Below are positions 37,027 to 48,567 of a DNA stretch of 64,000 bases, one piece after another. The notes beneath the pieces were generated by a model. The model was not told the origin of the DNA. It worked only from the letters and a program-made list of their open reading frames with translations, and made no database searches. The DNA is from Eleusine coracana subsp. coracana (lineage: Eukaryota; Streptophyta; Magnoliopsida; Poales; Poaceae): the NCBI GenBank assembly GCA_032690845.1, contig CM064417.1, positions 39,004,432-39,068,431 of the forward strand, given 5' to 3'. Numbering within the stretch: the stretch's first letter is position 1; every line of letters begins with the position of its first letter. The position numbers and the translations under genes were made by a program.

Positions 37027-38957
37027 TGAAAGGACCTTGATATCTCCTAGGGGGGGGGGGGTTGAATAGGCGAAACCTACAGTTTTAAAACTTAAAACAG
37101 AAATTAGTCCAAAACCGGTCAAATCGGTCAGACCTGTTTTGACAAGGAATGTAGAAATGCAGATTGTTGACTCTAACTCAAACCTACTCGAGGTGGTGCT
37201 CCAGTAGAGGTTCCTCGCAGATGCACTTAGCCTCTACACAACACAAATAAGCACAACCAAGTAGATCGAAGCGGAAGCACAATATGAGTTAGAAAACAAA
37301 CAAGAAATGCAAACCGAACAAGGAGACACAAGTGCTTGTTTGCCGAAGTTCAGATTCACTCCGTGAATCCTACGTCTCCATTGAGGAAGCTTGAGCCGCT
37401 CACAAGCCAACTCCAAGCCGGGTCTCTTTCAACCACTTTCCCCGATCCACTAGTTTGATCTTTTTCCTTGCGGAAGCAAGATCACAGTCCTCACAAACTG
37501 ACCCGTGGCTCACCACAACTTGGGAGCTCGTGGGTGACGCCTAGCCGTCTAAGAGGCTTCACCTTCAAGAGTAACAAATGCTTCACGAAATGCTCGACGC
37601 AGCCACAAAGTTCTTAAGGCTTGGATTTGCTCACTAATGCTCACTTAGCTCAAATCTCTCAACCCAACTCAAAGATTTTCACAAAATCACTCTAGTCTCA
37701 CAAAGAGGTGTTGGGCAGAGCTCAATATGGCCGTTGGTATGTTCTGAGATGCTCTAGAACTAGCAACCCATGAAGGAGGGGAAACAGGGGTATTTAAACC
37801 CTTTTCCAAAAACTAGCCGTTGGTACTGTTAGACAAAACCGGTCTGACCGGTTTCAGAAACTGGTCTGACATGTTTCTGACCAGCACACCAACACAGCAA
37901 CACAAAGCACCCCACTCCAACTTATTTCATCTCAGCTCACAAAAACTAAACAAAAGGGTTATAAACAAAGTCTACAACACTACCACACTCAAGGTAGGGC
38001 CAAAACCCTAGATGCCCAAAATCGGTCTGACCTGTTTGTCAAACCAGTCAGACCTGTTTTGTGCAGACCAACACATTGAATTGGGTAGGTTTCAAGGTTT
38101 TTCTCTCATGGCTTCTACCATAGGAATTTGAGCACTTTAGACTTTGTCAAAACATGATGTTGCATCCCCCTTGATAGAACGGCAAACCTATACTCAAGAT
38201 TTAATAGAAAAGGACATTTTCATATTTCTTGAGCTTGTAGTCTTCATACTTACCTTTTTCTCTTTTATCACTTTATCGGGGCTGTCAACATGTTTATCAC
38301 TTGAGCATATCCACCTTGAGCTGATGACTATGGTTAATGAATTCATTTGGTCAATATTGCACTTCTTGTCCATAGATCACCTTGTCTTCTTATTTTAGTA
38401 AATGATTGACACTTAGAAATATATGGCTCTTGGTGGCTAGTTCGATCCATCGAAATCAACTCTACTTGCTCTTCTCCATCACATAGGTCCTTCGGTGCCA
38501 AGCCTCTTGCTTGCCCTTCTCTAATGTATGGTCCATCGCAGCCAAGTTATGTTACTCCTTCATCAACTTGCCATTCTTATCCACACATATCCTTGTGCCC
38601 TACAATATGTCCACTTTTGACTAACTCCTTTTGTCTTGTTAAATTTTGATTAATATTTCCTTGGTAAGTGATTTCCATCTTCATTTCACAATAATCATGA
38701 GAGAGACATCTCAAGATACGATTATACAACCATGTATTTTTCTCATTCATGCTCACTTGTTTGTCGTACATCACAAATCTTTGTCTTATGGAACATGCCA
38801 TCTTATACAAATAATATCAATAAGATTGTCTTTGAATGATTGTACATAATAGTATTACAATATAATTCCTGCTCATCATCTCAACAAATAGGTTAGACCT
38901 TTAATCGTTTTGTCAATCAACTCACCAAAACCCACTAGGGGCCAAGATGCACTTTCA
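37027..38957 (-). repeat. 3' LTR of copia element B
   Basis: Read on the - strand it starts TGAAAGTGC right after the purine tract and ends CCTTTCA, a 6-bp terminal inverted repeat, over 1931 bp. Adjacent bases 37022-37026 are CGGTG, the likely target duplication; its partner was lost with the 5' end. Three paired dyad motifs lie at 37111-37140, 37835-37879 and 38018-38060. Confidence 0.85.
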
Positions 38958-38972
38958 ATCTCCCCATTTTTG
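38958..38972 (-). promoter_or_regulatory. Polypurine tract of copia element B
   Basis: On the - strand AAAAATGGGGAGAT precedes the LTR TG. A second purine tract, ACAAAAGGGGAGAAAA, lies 0.7 kb upstream at 39669-39684, just after the env-like gene, as in element A. Confidence 0.8.
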
Positions 38973-39722
38973 GTGATTGATGACAATCCGATTAAAGCTT
39001 ACAAATGAATGAGTAAAAAGATTTTGAATTTTCAGATTTAACTTGAGCTCCCCTTTAATATGTGATTTTTATTTATCTTCAATAACATGGCTTGATATGC
39101 CAAATGCACATATTTAATGAAAATATGGAGCTCCCCCTAAATCTGAGAATCTGTGTGGTGCAAACAAGTGTGGGTGTAACAGGTATATTATGTGATGCAT
39201 ATGCCAACGAAAACAACCAAAAAACAAAGCATAAGGCAGCAAATCAGCCCAAACTGGTCTGGCCGACACCAGAAACAGGTCAGACCGGTTTCACCTATAA
39301 AACCGGCCAGGATGGTTTTTGAAACCAGTCAGGCTGGTTTTTGAAACCAGTCAGGCTGATTTCTAGAACATAGTTCAACAAATACACCACAAGCACGAAT
39401 CAAATCAAGCAACACTATATCATAACAATACTTATGGAATTTTAGACAACATCAACACTCCGTAGCAAACATTACAAGGTTCTCAAGTCCAAAAGAAAGG
39501 ATTGTAGGATTATTACAAAGATTGACACACAGGGATCACTAGGATCACAAATCAGAGAAGGTTCTCAAAACCGGTCTGGATGGTTTCTGAAACCGGCCAG
39601 GCTGGTTTTCTCTGAGCACAGAGCTCTAACACACTCTAAACAGATTCACTTCAAGCTTTAGTCCAATATTTTCTCCCCTTTTGTCATTAATCACCATAAA
39701 GGGGTCATCTTAGCTATCTTGC

Positions 39723-41592
39723 TCATCCATTCGAAGGAGGGTTGTTTGAATCAATCAAATGCTCTCCTGGAAGATAGATAGGTAAGAGTGGGATTGTGGT
39801 AGCTGAAATAGAAGGAGAAGGAGAAGCAGCCATACCAGTACCAAAAGTCCCAAAGAGTGCATTCATAGCCACTATAGCAAGATCAAGGTTATCATATGGT
39901 TGTGGTGGTGGTGGTGGAGGAGGTGGTGGTGCTGAAGTTGATGCATCATGTTGTCCACCCATGTAGGTATAACTGAACCGTCTCCATTCCTCACTTTGCT
40001 CTATTTTTCTATCCTGGCATCAATGGGCTCTACTTCTGGAATTGGTTCATCTTCTGAGCCAGGTGGAGAAGGAGGATCATTGGGCAATAATTGTGCTTGG
40101 ATTTTCTTCATTCTCTTCTTCTCCTTTCTTCTAGCAGCCACTTCATGGCGCTGCCTCACCTTAATAGAGTGTTGTGATTTGCAGATGTCAGAGAGATAAT
40201 TTAACAACCTTCTTATAGGAGAAGAAGGCTTGCCACGCCCATGTGAGGAGGTTGCTTGCTCCCTATGCTCACTATGATGCCCCTGCGGCTCATTCTGTAT
40301 CTGAGGAGAAATCTGAGGTGGAGGAGAAGGTGGATCAACAGGAGCCTGAGGAACTAACACTCTCTTAGATGTCTTCACTTTTAGTGGCTGGTGGATAGGT
40401 TCACCTTTCTTCCCTGTTTCCTTCTTGTATGTGGTTTGGGTCACATTCTCAATTATATGCATGAGATAGGGAGCATAGCCACAAACTTTCTGGGGATTAC
40501 TAGCAATGCCCTTGATTTCCTCCCATATGAAGTCTGACACACTGAAGTGTCCTGCATCTTCTCTCATCATTGCAAGCATGTTCTTGGCATAAAAAGAAAT
40601 GTTGGAAGGATCACCATCTCTAGGCACAATAGTTATCCTAAACATCCTATTCAGGTTGGAGTAGAAGGTATACAAGTTACTCACTGTGCATGCACTTGCA
40701 GCTGCCTCTGCTGGAGTATACATGAATCTAATGTCACTGTCTACAAGGTAAGGATGAACATGAATCTGAGGACGGTCCATATCCTTGGGTCCAAAACGGA
40801 GGAATCTAGCAAACTGAGCATAAGTCACACTGAACCACTCACCCTCTGTCATCCAATGCATTTTTCTCACATTTTCATCCTCCTCAAAAAAAGACTATGG
40901 CATAGAATTGGGCAATGATTTCATTATTCCAGTCATAGGCAAAACCCATTATTTTCTTCACCCTTTGTCTTGTACATGCAACAATGATCTCATTGAAAAT
41001 AGGGTTGTTTTCCTTTTCCATCTACTCCTAGTCTACCCACTGTGCTATCGATATAGGTCTATCCTTGGCCATGATGACATTCTCATAGTAGTCCTGTTGA
41101 AAGAAAGTCCAAAACCTGTAGTCTGTGGCTTCCTTAGCTGGTGTCCTTGGATCTACCTGTCTCATGTCCCTCACAAGGTCTGTCTTCCCTCTGTAGATTG
41201 TAGCCTTTCTCCTTGGAGGTCCTGATGGTTTGTTCATTTCTGGCTTAGGGGCATCATCCTCATCATCCCCGTCACCATCATCATCACCACCCTCACTGTC
41301 ACCATCATCCTCTCCATCATCGCTGCTGTCATTATGTGATGCAGCTGGTCTCAGGCCTCTCCTAGGGGATATGTCGAAATCCTCATCTTCCACATTATCA
41401 TCATCACTAGAAGGCTCCTCTATTTCCATATCATCTGCTTCCTCAATGATCATTTTACCACGGGGTAGCTGTTTCTGTGTCAATGCTCTTTCTTGGATTC
41501 TGAGATGATCCAATGATGTCATCTAAACTAACATCACTGTCATGTCGACCTTTGACTCTCCTTTCATGAGCACTACCATCATCGGCCATCCT
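39723..41592 (-). pseudogene. Env-like gene of copia element B, degenerate
   Basis: On the - strand ATG 41592 (MADDGSAHERR) starts a frame that shifts near 41520. It encodes an acidic Asp/Glu-rich region (41250-41470) and a conserved block with EATDYRFWTFFQQDYYENV that matches EATDYQFYTWFQQDYYMSM of element C. Two stops occur near 41030, and a one-base shift near 40890 precedes the long piece 40870-40001 (RFMYTPAEAAAS, LYTFYSNLNRMFRITIVP, proline-rich and basic C-terminus). A further shift leads into a Pro-rich tail (39962-39723). Length and order match element C. Confidence 0.78.
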
Positions 41593-42600
41593 TGTTGCCC
41601 CTGAGATTGAATGAGAGATAACATGAGTGGTCATTCTCAAGAGCGAGAGAATTGGACGATTGAGCAAAAATTTAAACTAAAACAGAGATGAATCAGCTTC
41701 ACTGGACAAAACCGGTCATACTAGTTGGCATAACCGGTCTGACCGCTTTTGCTTAGAGAGGCAGAAGCTTCTCTGTTTTCTGCAAAAAATTGATCAATCA
41801 GGGATTGGCAGGAGATAAGATTCTTTCATAATATTTTTCGGTCAACTTAACCAATTTAGGGTGAGAAACAGACTGGGAAGTGAAAAGACACACACATTAT
41901 ATTACTCTCACGCAAAAGTGGAGGCTACCGACAAAACCGGTCTGGCTGATTCAGAGAACCGGTCTGACCGCTTTTGTACAAGAAATCCTACACTTTGAAT
42001 CAGAGCAATGCAGTGTGTGAGATCAACAAATGAGCCCAATGCTTGATTCCTAGACATGCTAGAAGAGGATTGACCAAAGGAATTTAAAAGACATGCCCTA
42101 GGAAAGGAGATCGGAGGAAAGGAATGTGGAATACCTTGGAGATGAGCAAATCGGTTGAGTCGGTTCTTGGGGAAGGAGAGGCCAACCTTGGAGAACCCTT
42201 CCACTCCAAGAGGAAGGAGATTCCACAGAGGAATCACCAAATCGCCATGAGGGCGCCGGCAAAGGAGAAGAACGTTCAAGTTTTGGATGAGAGAATGAAG
42301 TGAGGAGAGAGAGAGAGAGAGAGAGCCGGTCATGGGGTTCACGGGATGGAATAAGTCACAAAAACCGGTCTGACTGGTTAGGCGGGCCGGTCTGACCGCT
42401 TTTGTTGGAATGACCGAAAAGGGGCCAGATTCCTAGAGAAAAGATGAGGATTGGGAAAATTGATCTTCTAGAGAAGAATAGTTAAGGAATTGACCAAGGT
42501 TAACTTCTTGGTTTAACTGACACAACCTGGTTTGACTGGTTACTGGAAGCGATCTGACCGGTTTTGGTCAGAAACTTTCTTTTGGCCCAGTTTTCAGAGA
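41593..42600 (-). other. Leader of the env-like gene of element B
   Basis: Non-coding stretch with four paired dyad motifs (41707-41750, 41932-41976, 42360-42404, 42523-42567) and a GA microsatellite at 42307-42325. It corresponds in position to 1-906 of element A and 61792-62724 of element C. Confidence 0.6.
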
Positions 42601-43985
42601 GTTGTCCTTGGACCTCCTAGAGGATGCATAAGCTGAAATTCTTCAGATAAGGTTTGGATTGAGGTTCATCGCTTGATTGAATTTTTTTGTGAATTGAGAG
42701 AGGACTTGAGACTTGAGAGCACCTCCTTACTCATGACTAGCCAACAATCAACCAATAATAACTATAGTCACAAGTAATTCGATATGGTCACAAAGACCAA
42801 GAACCAAGTAACTTGAAAAATACACCACACTAGCAGTTCTACTATTAATTTTTTAAAAAAGATTTATCTATAGCAATCAGAACATGCACCATCCAAGTTT
42901 AAATATCATCATGGAATATTTGGTTCATGCCATCTCTGAATTAAAACTCATGACATGAGTGAGCATCTTAAATATGATGAGAGAAAGATGGTATCAAACA
43001 AATATTCGCTACATGACAACATCGAGAGACGAACTTCAATGATACTTGATACAAGATGACATGTCAAAAACACACTAGTAATGAGCAGGGCCTAGATGCA
43101 CAAAGCAATGCAAGGATAAATAAAATCATACCTTTGCTCAAAACACTCTTTTCTTCATTTTGGTGAAGAACACCCACTTTCTTGTGTCATCACCCATCAT
43201 TGACTTCAGCACTAGTCTTTCTTTCCATTTTTGAGCATCATGTGAAGTTAGAGAGTAATATGATTGCTCCATGGTGAAACACAAATTTATACATAATGCT
43301 ACAAAAGCACTCATATAGTACATTAGTTCCAAAGACACAAATTATAGAGTAAACTCCCCCTTAAGATATGCCCAGCTGAAGTTCGATAGCATATATGGCA
43401 TACATGATTTGGTTAAGGATCAAGAAGAGTTTATTCCATAATTTGGTCACATTTCAAGATTTTGCAAAATTGAGAGAAGATAAGTGATACTTACACCTCC
43501 ATAGATGTGTATTCATGCCAAGGTCATAAATTTAGAAAATCCAACAATCTTGAGAATTATCTGATGCTGAAAACAACAACAACCAAAACCAGTCTGACCT
43601 ATTTTTAGAACCAGTCAGGCTGGTTTCTCTGCTTCACTGATCATTTTTCTATCACCTTAGCAGATGCTTGGCTTATGATCATGTAATACATGTGTTGTAC
43701 TCCAATATTTACATAGACCTATCTAAAAACAAGTACTTGCTCTTCTAGAAAGCCATTAAACGCATCTTGTGGTATAGATAAAATTTCATGCCAATTTGCA
43801 AATTTCACTCTAGGACATGAATGGTAAATTTTCTTACACACAAGAGTAGATTGGATAGCTTGCTATCTTTTCAAGGTGTCATTGGTTTTTGGATGTGAGC
43901 ACTTGTCATATGCTTGAACCACGAGGTATTGATCTTATTTCCTTGCTCAAGCATCCAATGCACCTATAAACTCCTACTTCATGAA
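42601..43985 (-). other. Non-coding stretch at the position of pol in element B
   Basis: About 1.4 kb, AT-rich, with one paired dyad motif at 43585-43630 and no readable pol domain on either strand. The 66-codon frame at 43338-43138 has no recognised motif. Confidence 0.5.
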
Positions 43986-45782
43986 TCATGCATGTTTTGG
44001 TACCCAAGACATGTTGGGTCCTTGTAGGTTAGTCAACAATGATTTAGGCACCCAAATAGTCCTTGTACCAACATGTGGTGAACTAATCACCATGCTAGTA
44101 CTAGTACCACACTTTGCCTTATTAAGATTATCCGAAATAGAGTTGACACTTTTGATGTTCGACAGGTTACCATTTGGACAATCTTTGCTAAGATGCCCTT
44201 TGTCTCGGCAAGTGTAGCATGTTCGCCTTTTGATCTTGTTGGTCATTCTATTTTCTTCTTTATGCTGATGACCCTTCAAGTATTGACCCTTACTTGAGTT
44301 GTTGCACTCAAGAATCTTTTTGTTGCTGTTTTGTGCAGGAACTCCCAAAACCGGTCTGACCTGTTTCCTAAACCGGTCTGACTGGTTTTTCCTATTAGTA
44401 ATAGCCCCAGGGCAGACATCAATCATATGCCCCTTTTTCTTGCACCCAAAGCACACTCTCTTCTTGATAGTATTTCTACTTCTCCTTGAATGCTTCACTT
44501 GCTCATCAAACTTGATTGTGCACATGAAAGCAAAATGACCCATGTCGGAGCACTTGAAACACTTTACGTCATCAAGACTCCTCTTGCTCTTTTGTTGATT
44601 CTTGTGATCACGAACCTTGTTATTTCGTGGAAGAGCAGGTCTTGTGCAGGTTGCCTCAAGCTTCTTGACCATGTTGTCACAGTTATCTTGAGGTGATTGC
44701 ACTTGAGCCTTTCCCTTCAACTTGATCACTTCATTTTCAAGTCTCTTGACTTCTAGCTTGAGATTGTCATTTTCCTAAGCTATAAAGTCATCACAAGATT
44801 CTACAAGAACTTGCTCAACATTTGAATGTTGGCTTTGAGAGCAACAAGGATTAGCACAAATAAATTCAATGGACTTTTATAAGCATGTGCATTCTTGTGA
44901 GTGAGGTTAAGAGGGTGTTACCACTGTAATTACAACCTCATGAGCAATTTCAAGCATGACATGTGTATCTACAAGCTTCTCATGAAAGCACAAAAGCTCT
45001 TCATGATCCTTTTGCAAGGTAGCATGCTTGATGATGAGTTCTTCAAGTCTAGCCTTGAGGCTACTATTTTCCTCCTGCATGGATGCTGCATGTAAAGAAG
45101 TGTTAGCAGCACAAGAATGTTCCTTTTCTAGTTTTTCATATTTACTAGTCAAGGATTCATGAGACTCGATAAGATTCTCATAATCTTGTTTCAAGGCTTT
45201 GAGTTCTTCAATCTTGTCAATGAGATAAGCTTCTTGCTTTTCTAGCTGCATCTCTTGAGTTTGCACTTTCTTAAACACTTTCATTAACTTGAACAAATCC
45301 TTCTTGCTCAAGTTGTCAAACTCAAAGTCATCTTCACTTTCACTTTCATTTTTCTTGGATTGCCTTTTCTTCTTCTTTTCTTTGGCCATGAGGCATGCAC
45401 CACTCCTCTTTGATGTTGACTCTTCGCTTGGTCAATGACGCTTATTTATTTTTGATGTATTTTCTGATTTTCTAGGAAAACCGGTCTGACCTGTTACCAA
45501 AACCGGTCTGGCTTGTTTTTCCAGAGAGTACTCAACTTTCTACTGATGGCCATCTTGACACTTGGACAGTGTCTCCTTTGTTGATGAGTCATCATTCTTG
45601 CACTTTGAGAATTTTTCTTTTAGTGCCATCCAAAGAAGATGAGCGTCTTTTAGGAAGCCATGCTCCTTGTATATCTTCATCTCAAGATCTACACTTAAAG
45701 CACTCATCAAGGCATTAATAGCTTGAGCATTTTGTTGCAAGCATTTTACTTCCTCATATCCAAGCTTCCAAACATTGATCAA
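43986..45782 (-). pseudogene. gag of copia element B, degenerate and 5'-truncated
   Basis: On the - strand, 45782-45540 encodes a capsid-type piece (AINALMSALSVDLEMKIY, LLWMALKEKFSKC). The same frame continues after stops to 45389-44907, a Lys/Glu-rich coiled-coil region. A frame change leads to 44729-43986, which has three CCHC knuckles: CFKCSDMGHFAFMC, CFGCKKKGHMIDVC and CYTCRDKGHLSKDC. The last piece ends WVPKSLLTN...WVPKHA. Dyad motifs at 44347-44390 and 45477-45522 lie inside the coding frame. Three knuckles are more than the usual one or two of copia Gag. Confidence 0.8.
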
Positions 45783-45795
45783 TCCTTCTCCATTG

Positions 45796-46148
45796 CCACT
45801 CTAAGTGTCCTAGAGCTTTACTTGAGCATCCCAACACTCTAACCCTATAGAAGCCTAAGAGAATGACTCGTGCCCTCTTGATAGTTCGGTTTTTTCGATG
45901 GACTCAAGCCTACACACTAGCCAAGTAATCCACCATACTTGAACCTAGTTGTCCTTAGCCTTGATCCATCTCCATCACTATGATTCTCCATCAAGATCTC
46001 CATGACACTCCATCGAGTCCTCATTGATCATCAAAGCGACATTTATTGTGTTTATGTTTGAGATAATAGTTTGTTCTATATCCACAACACTAAATGTAGA
46101 CATTAGTAACCATTTCATGTTGTTACTCAATCACCAAAATTTTATACC
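45796..46148 (-). repeat. Copia LTR D, 5' part (- strand)
   Basis: Read on the - strand from 46148, the sequence (TTTTGGTGATTGAGTAAC, GGAGATGGATCAAGGCTAAG, ACTATCAAGAGGG) resembles the first 300 bp of the element A LTR. It is the missing start of LTR D, separated from 35819-37026 by element B. The first 40 or so bases seem lost or diverged. Confidence 0.65.
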
Positions 46149-47100
46149 ATGGGGATTTCAAACACGCGCTTGGACAGGAGGGGGGGGGGGGGGCGTCCAG
46201 ACGAGCAGCATAGGGAGGGGTCATGGCTTTCCGCTCGATGGCCACACGGGCCTCGGTCTAGTCGGTCTCGACCAGACACGCAATGGCATGGACAACGACG
46301 GGTGGCAGACAGAAGGAATTGTTGTAGTATGTGACCAAACTAAATTTGTACAAATTTCATATAAATGAATAGAAATCAGTTTCTGACAACGTCCAAATTG
46401 GTCAATCGAGAACACTAGAATTTTTTGTGAAATTTGTATTGGAGAGATAAAAGACGGGAATAGGCCCAATGGTTCTATGAGCAACCATGGTTTCAAGAGC
46501 ATGGCTGAGAAATTTTTAGAAAGAGTTGGGTTGTGTCACTCAAAGGTTCAGTTGAAGAACAAGCTGGATTTGCTTAAAAGCTTATACAGTTTGTGCATTC
46601 AATTGAACAAAGATACGGGACTATGATGGAATGAAGCGTTAGGCACTGTGGATGCAACTGATGAGTATTGGCAGCGTATAACCAATGTATGAAATGAACT
46701 ATAATTACGTTCCTTTTGGTTTTAGATTGTAGTATTGCACAAAGTGTTCTGCTATAAATTCTGGATAGTAGTAATTCTTAATGTCCTCATATGCAGAGAC
46801 GTTCTCACTGCAAACAACTGAAGTATGGTACTCCAGAACATGAAGAGTTGCTGACTAAAATTTTTGGTGGAGTTGTGGTTGATGGGTCAACTTCTTATGC
46901 TCTGGGTGAAGTTCTTGGACAAGGTCATGATGAAGGTTTTGTGGGTGGAGGGGATGATGAAGGTTTCTGAGTGCTGATGGGAATGTGGAGACTTTTCCAT
47001 CACCTTCTATGAGTGTTAATTTGGGAAATGAAGAAGGAGCCATGAATACCTTTCACGATGAAATTGCTAATGCACTATTTACTAAGAGAATGTAATTTTA
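46149..47100 (+). pseudogene. Myb/SANT-like domain gene fragment
   Basis: On the + strand, pieces at 46420-46690 (FVKFVLE, NRPNGSMSNHGFKSMAEKF, VQLKNKLDLLKSLYSL, TVDATDEYW) match the plant Myb/SANT-like DNA-binding domain found in Harbinger-associated and related plant proteins. An intron-like gap follows to 46797. A second piece (HCKQLKYGTPEHEELLTKIF) comes next, then a Gly/Asp-rich tail to 46970. Stops and frameshifts are present. A G run lies at 46181-46193. It could be a remnant of a Harbinger element or of a host gene copy. Confidence 0.6.
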
Positions 47101-47229
47101 TTTTTTAACAATATTCATGTGAACTTTATAGACGTGTGAAATATTTGGCACTACTTTCATTTGATTTTGTATTGTAAGAGTACTTGATAAAGGTTTTTAC
47201 AGCAGCCAAGGACATCATTATCTTCTCTC

Positions 47230-47370
47230 ATCTACAACCAATAATCTGAACAATAATAAACTGGACAAACAAATAGTCCTCTCAGATTATATAATTTGGA
47301 TTATAATCTATACTAATAATCTAGATTAAATAATCTGCTTGAAAAACAAAAAGGACCTAAGGTCAGTTCA
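47230..47370. repeat. Small inverted-repeat element, MITE-like
   Basis: The sequence around AATAATCTAGATTAAATAATCTG and GATTATAATTTGG-type dyads resembles the palindromic segment at 31195-31340 in its AATAATCTAG core. Ends and target duplication could not be fixed. Confidence 0.4.
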
Positions 47371-47379
47371 AGATGAGCA

Positions 47380-48165
47380 TTTGACTGCTCTTCGAAGTGA
47401 ACTGTGCGCTGACCTTGCGTGTGGCCTGTTGTGATGATTCTACTTTTTAACTGATCAATCGCTTGCATGAGTTCAGCTTTTTTACGTTGTTGCTACAGAA
47501 TGGCAATTCTCTCTGTCTGCTCGGCTTGTTGCCTCTGCCTACTTCTTCGAGTAACTGCTCCCCGTAAGCACGGAGATATATAGCTGTTTTGTCTTCGCGG
47601 TTGTTCTATTTCCGCTCCTGCATTCTTGCAGTTTGTTGTTCGTGTTCGTTATCTGAAGATTCTTGGTCATTAATTTCTGTTATGACGAGCTTCTTTGCAA
47701 GACGCATGTGTGAAGTGCTTGCTTCATTATTATTGAGTGTTCTGGGTTGGCTGATGAAGTCATTGCCTGGGGGGAACTTGGATATGGCGAATTACCTCGA
47801 TGTTTTGACTTGGTTGAACTTGTAAAATGTATTGGTCTGGCTGAACTTGTGGGATGTCTTGGCCTGGCTGAAATTGTGGAATATTTTTGGCTTGGCTAAA
47901 CTTGTGGGATGATCTCCTCGTTCTGAGCTGGTTCGGCTGGTGGATTCCGTCGAGCGCCAGAAGGTTCTGCTCTATTTGATGTTGATAACATTATTGGTTG
48001 ATCGTCCCATGTAGTTTTTCTTAGTGCTCTCGACATCGTGAGCTTTTTCTTTTCGAGCTCACAGAACGGTGGCCGTCGTGTTGGAGAAACAGACCAAAGA
48101 TCACAGGCTTTCACTTTTGAACGTGAACAAGTTAGTACCATACATGAGACTGTACGCACTGGATA
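47380..48165 (-). pseudogene. Degenerate reading frame of unknown type, possibly transposon ORF1
   Basis: On the - strand, open pieces at 48159-47896 (RALRKTTWDDQPIML) and about 47800-47480 (FPPGNDFISQPRTLNN, RLAKKLVITEINDQ, NREDKTAIYLRAYGEQ) read as protein-like but are interrupted. A repeated phrase of the type SRNSPYPSS/KTSHKFSQ lies between. I do not recognise the family; association with a DNA transposon ORF1 is a guess from the neighbourhood. Confidence 0.3.
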
Positions 48166-48270
48166 CGGTAGCCTTCCCGCTATCCGCTACTGCAGCTCGC
48201 TTGCCAGTAAAAACAGCTGCAGCGAGCTACGTGATTGGCTGCTTGAACGACCCTAGCCTGGTTGGTATTA

Positions 48271-48567
48271 GGGAGCCAGGCTCAGTCGAGAAAGGCTACG
48301 ACCATACAAGTTTAATTGTTTGGTTAGTTGCATATGTTTAGCCTAACTGAGGATGGATGATGTTTGGCTACCCATGACTATATGTTGTATTGAATTAAAT
48401 ATTAAAAAAAATATATTTATTTTACTAGAATCACTTTATAGTATTTATTTTTTTAATATTAACCCTTAATATATTTTAATATATAATAATATGACTTAAA
48501 ATATATTAATCACCTATTAATACCTTCATTAAAAAAGTCTATGGGTGCATGAGATGAGCCTGGCTCC
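48271..48567. repeat. Inverted repeat flanking an AT-rich core
   Basis: GGAGCCAGGCTCA (48271-48283) recurs inverted as TGAGCCTGGCTCC (48555-48567). The 270 bp between are very AT-rich (48370-48535). This may be a foldback or MITE core; no target duplication was found. Confidence 0.45.

Larger units (their letters stand above)
37027..45795 (-). mobile_element. SIRE-type copia element B (- strand), gag and env-like but no pol
   Basis: On the - strand the order is gag (45782-43986), a non-coding stretch, an env leader, an env-like gene (41592-39723), a purine tract and a 3' LTR (38957-37027). No protease, integrase, RT or RNase H is readable between gag and env, where about 4 kb of pol belongs; only 2.4 kb is present there. 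The 5' LTR and the start of gag are missing at the right end, where the sequence joins the rest of LTR D. It inserted into LTR D. Twelve paired dyad motifs of the ACCGGTCTGACCGG type lie along it. Confidence 0.8.

Noticed and set aside
37111..45522. Paired repeats read as a CRISPR array
   Set aside because: Units are imperfect, spacing between pairs is hundreds of bases, there are no regular unique spacers or cas genes, and the DNA is plant nuclear.
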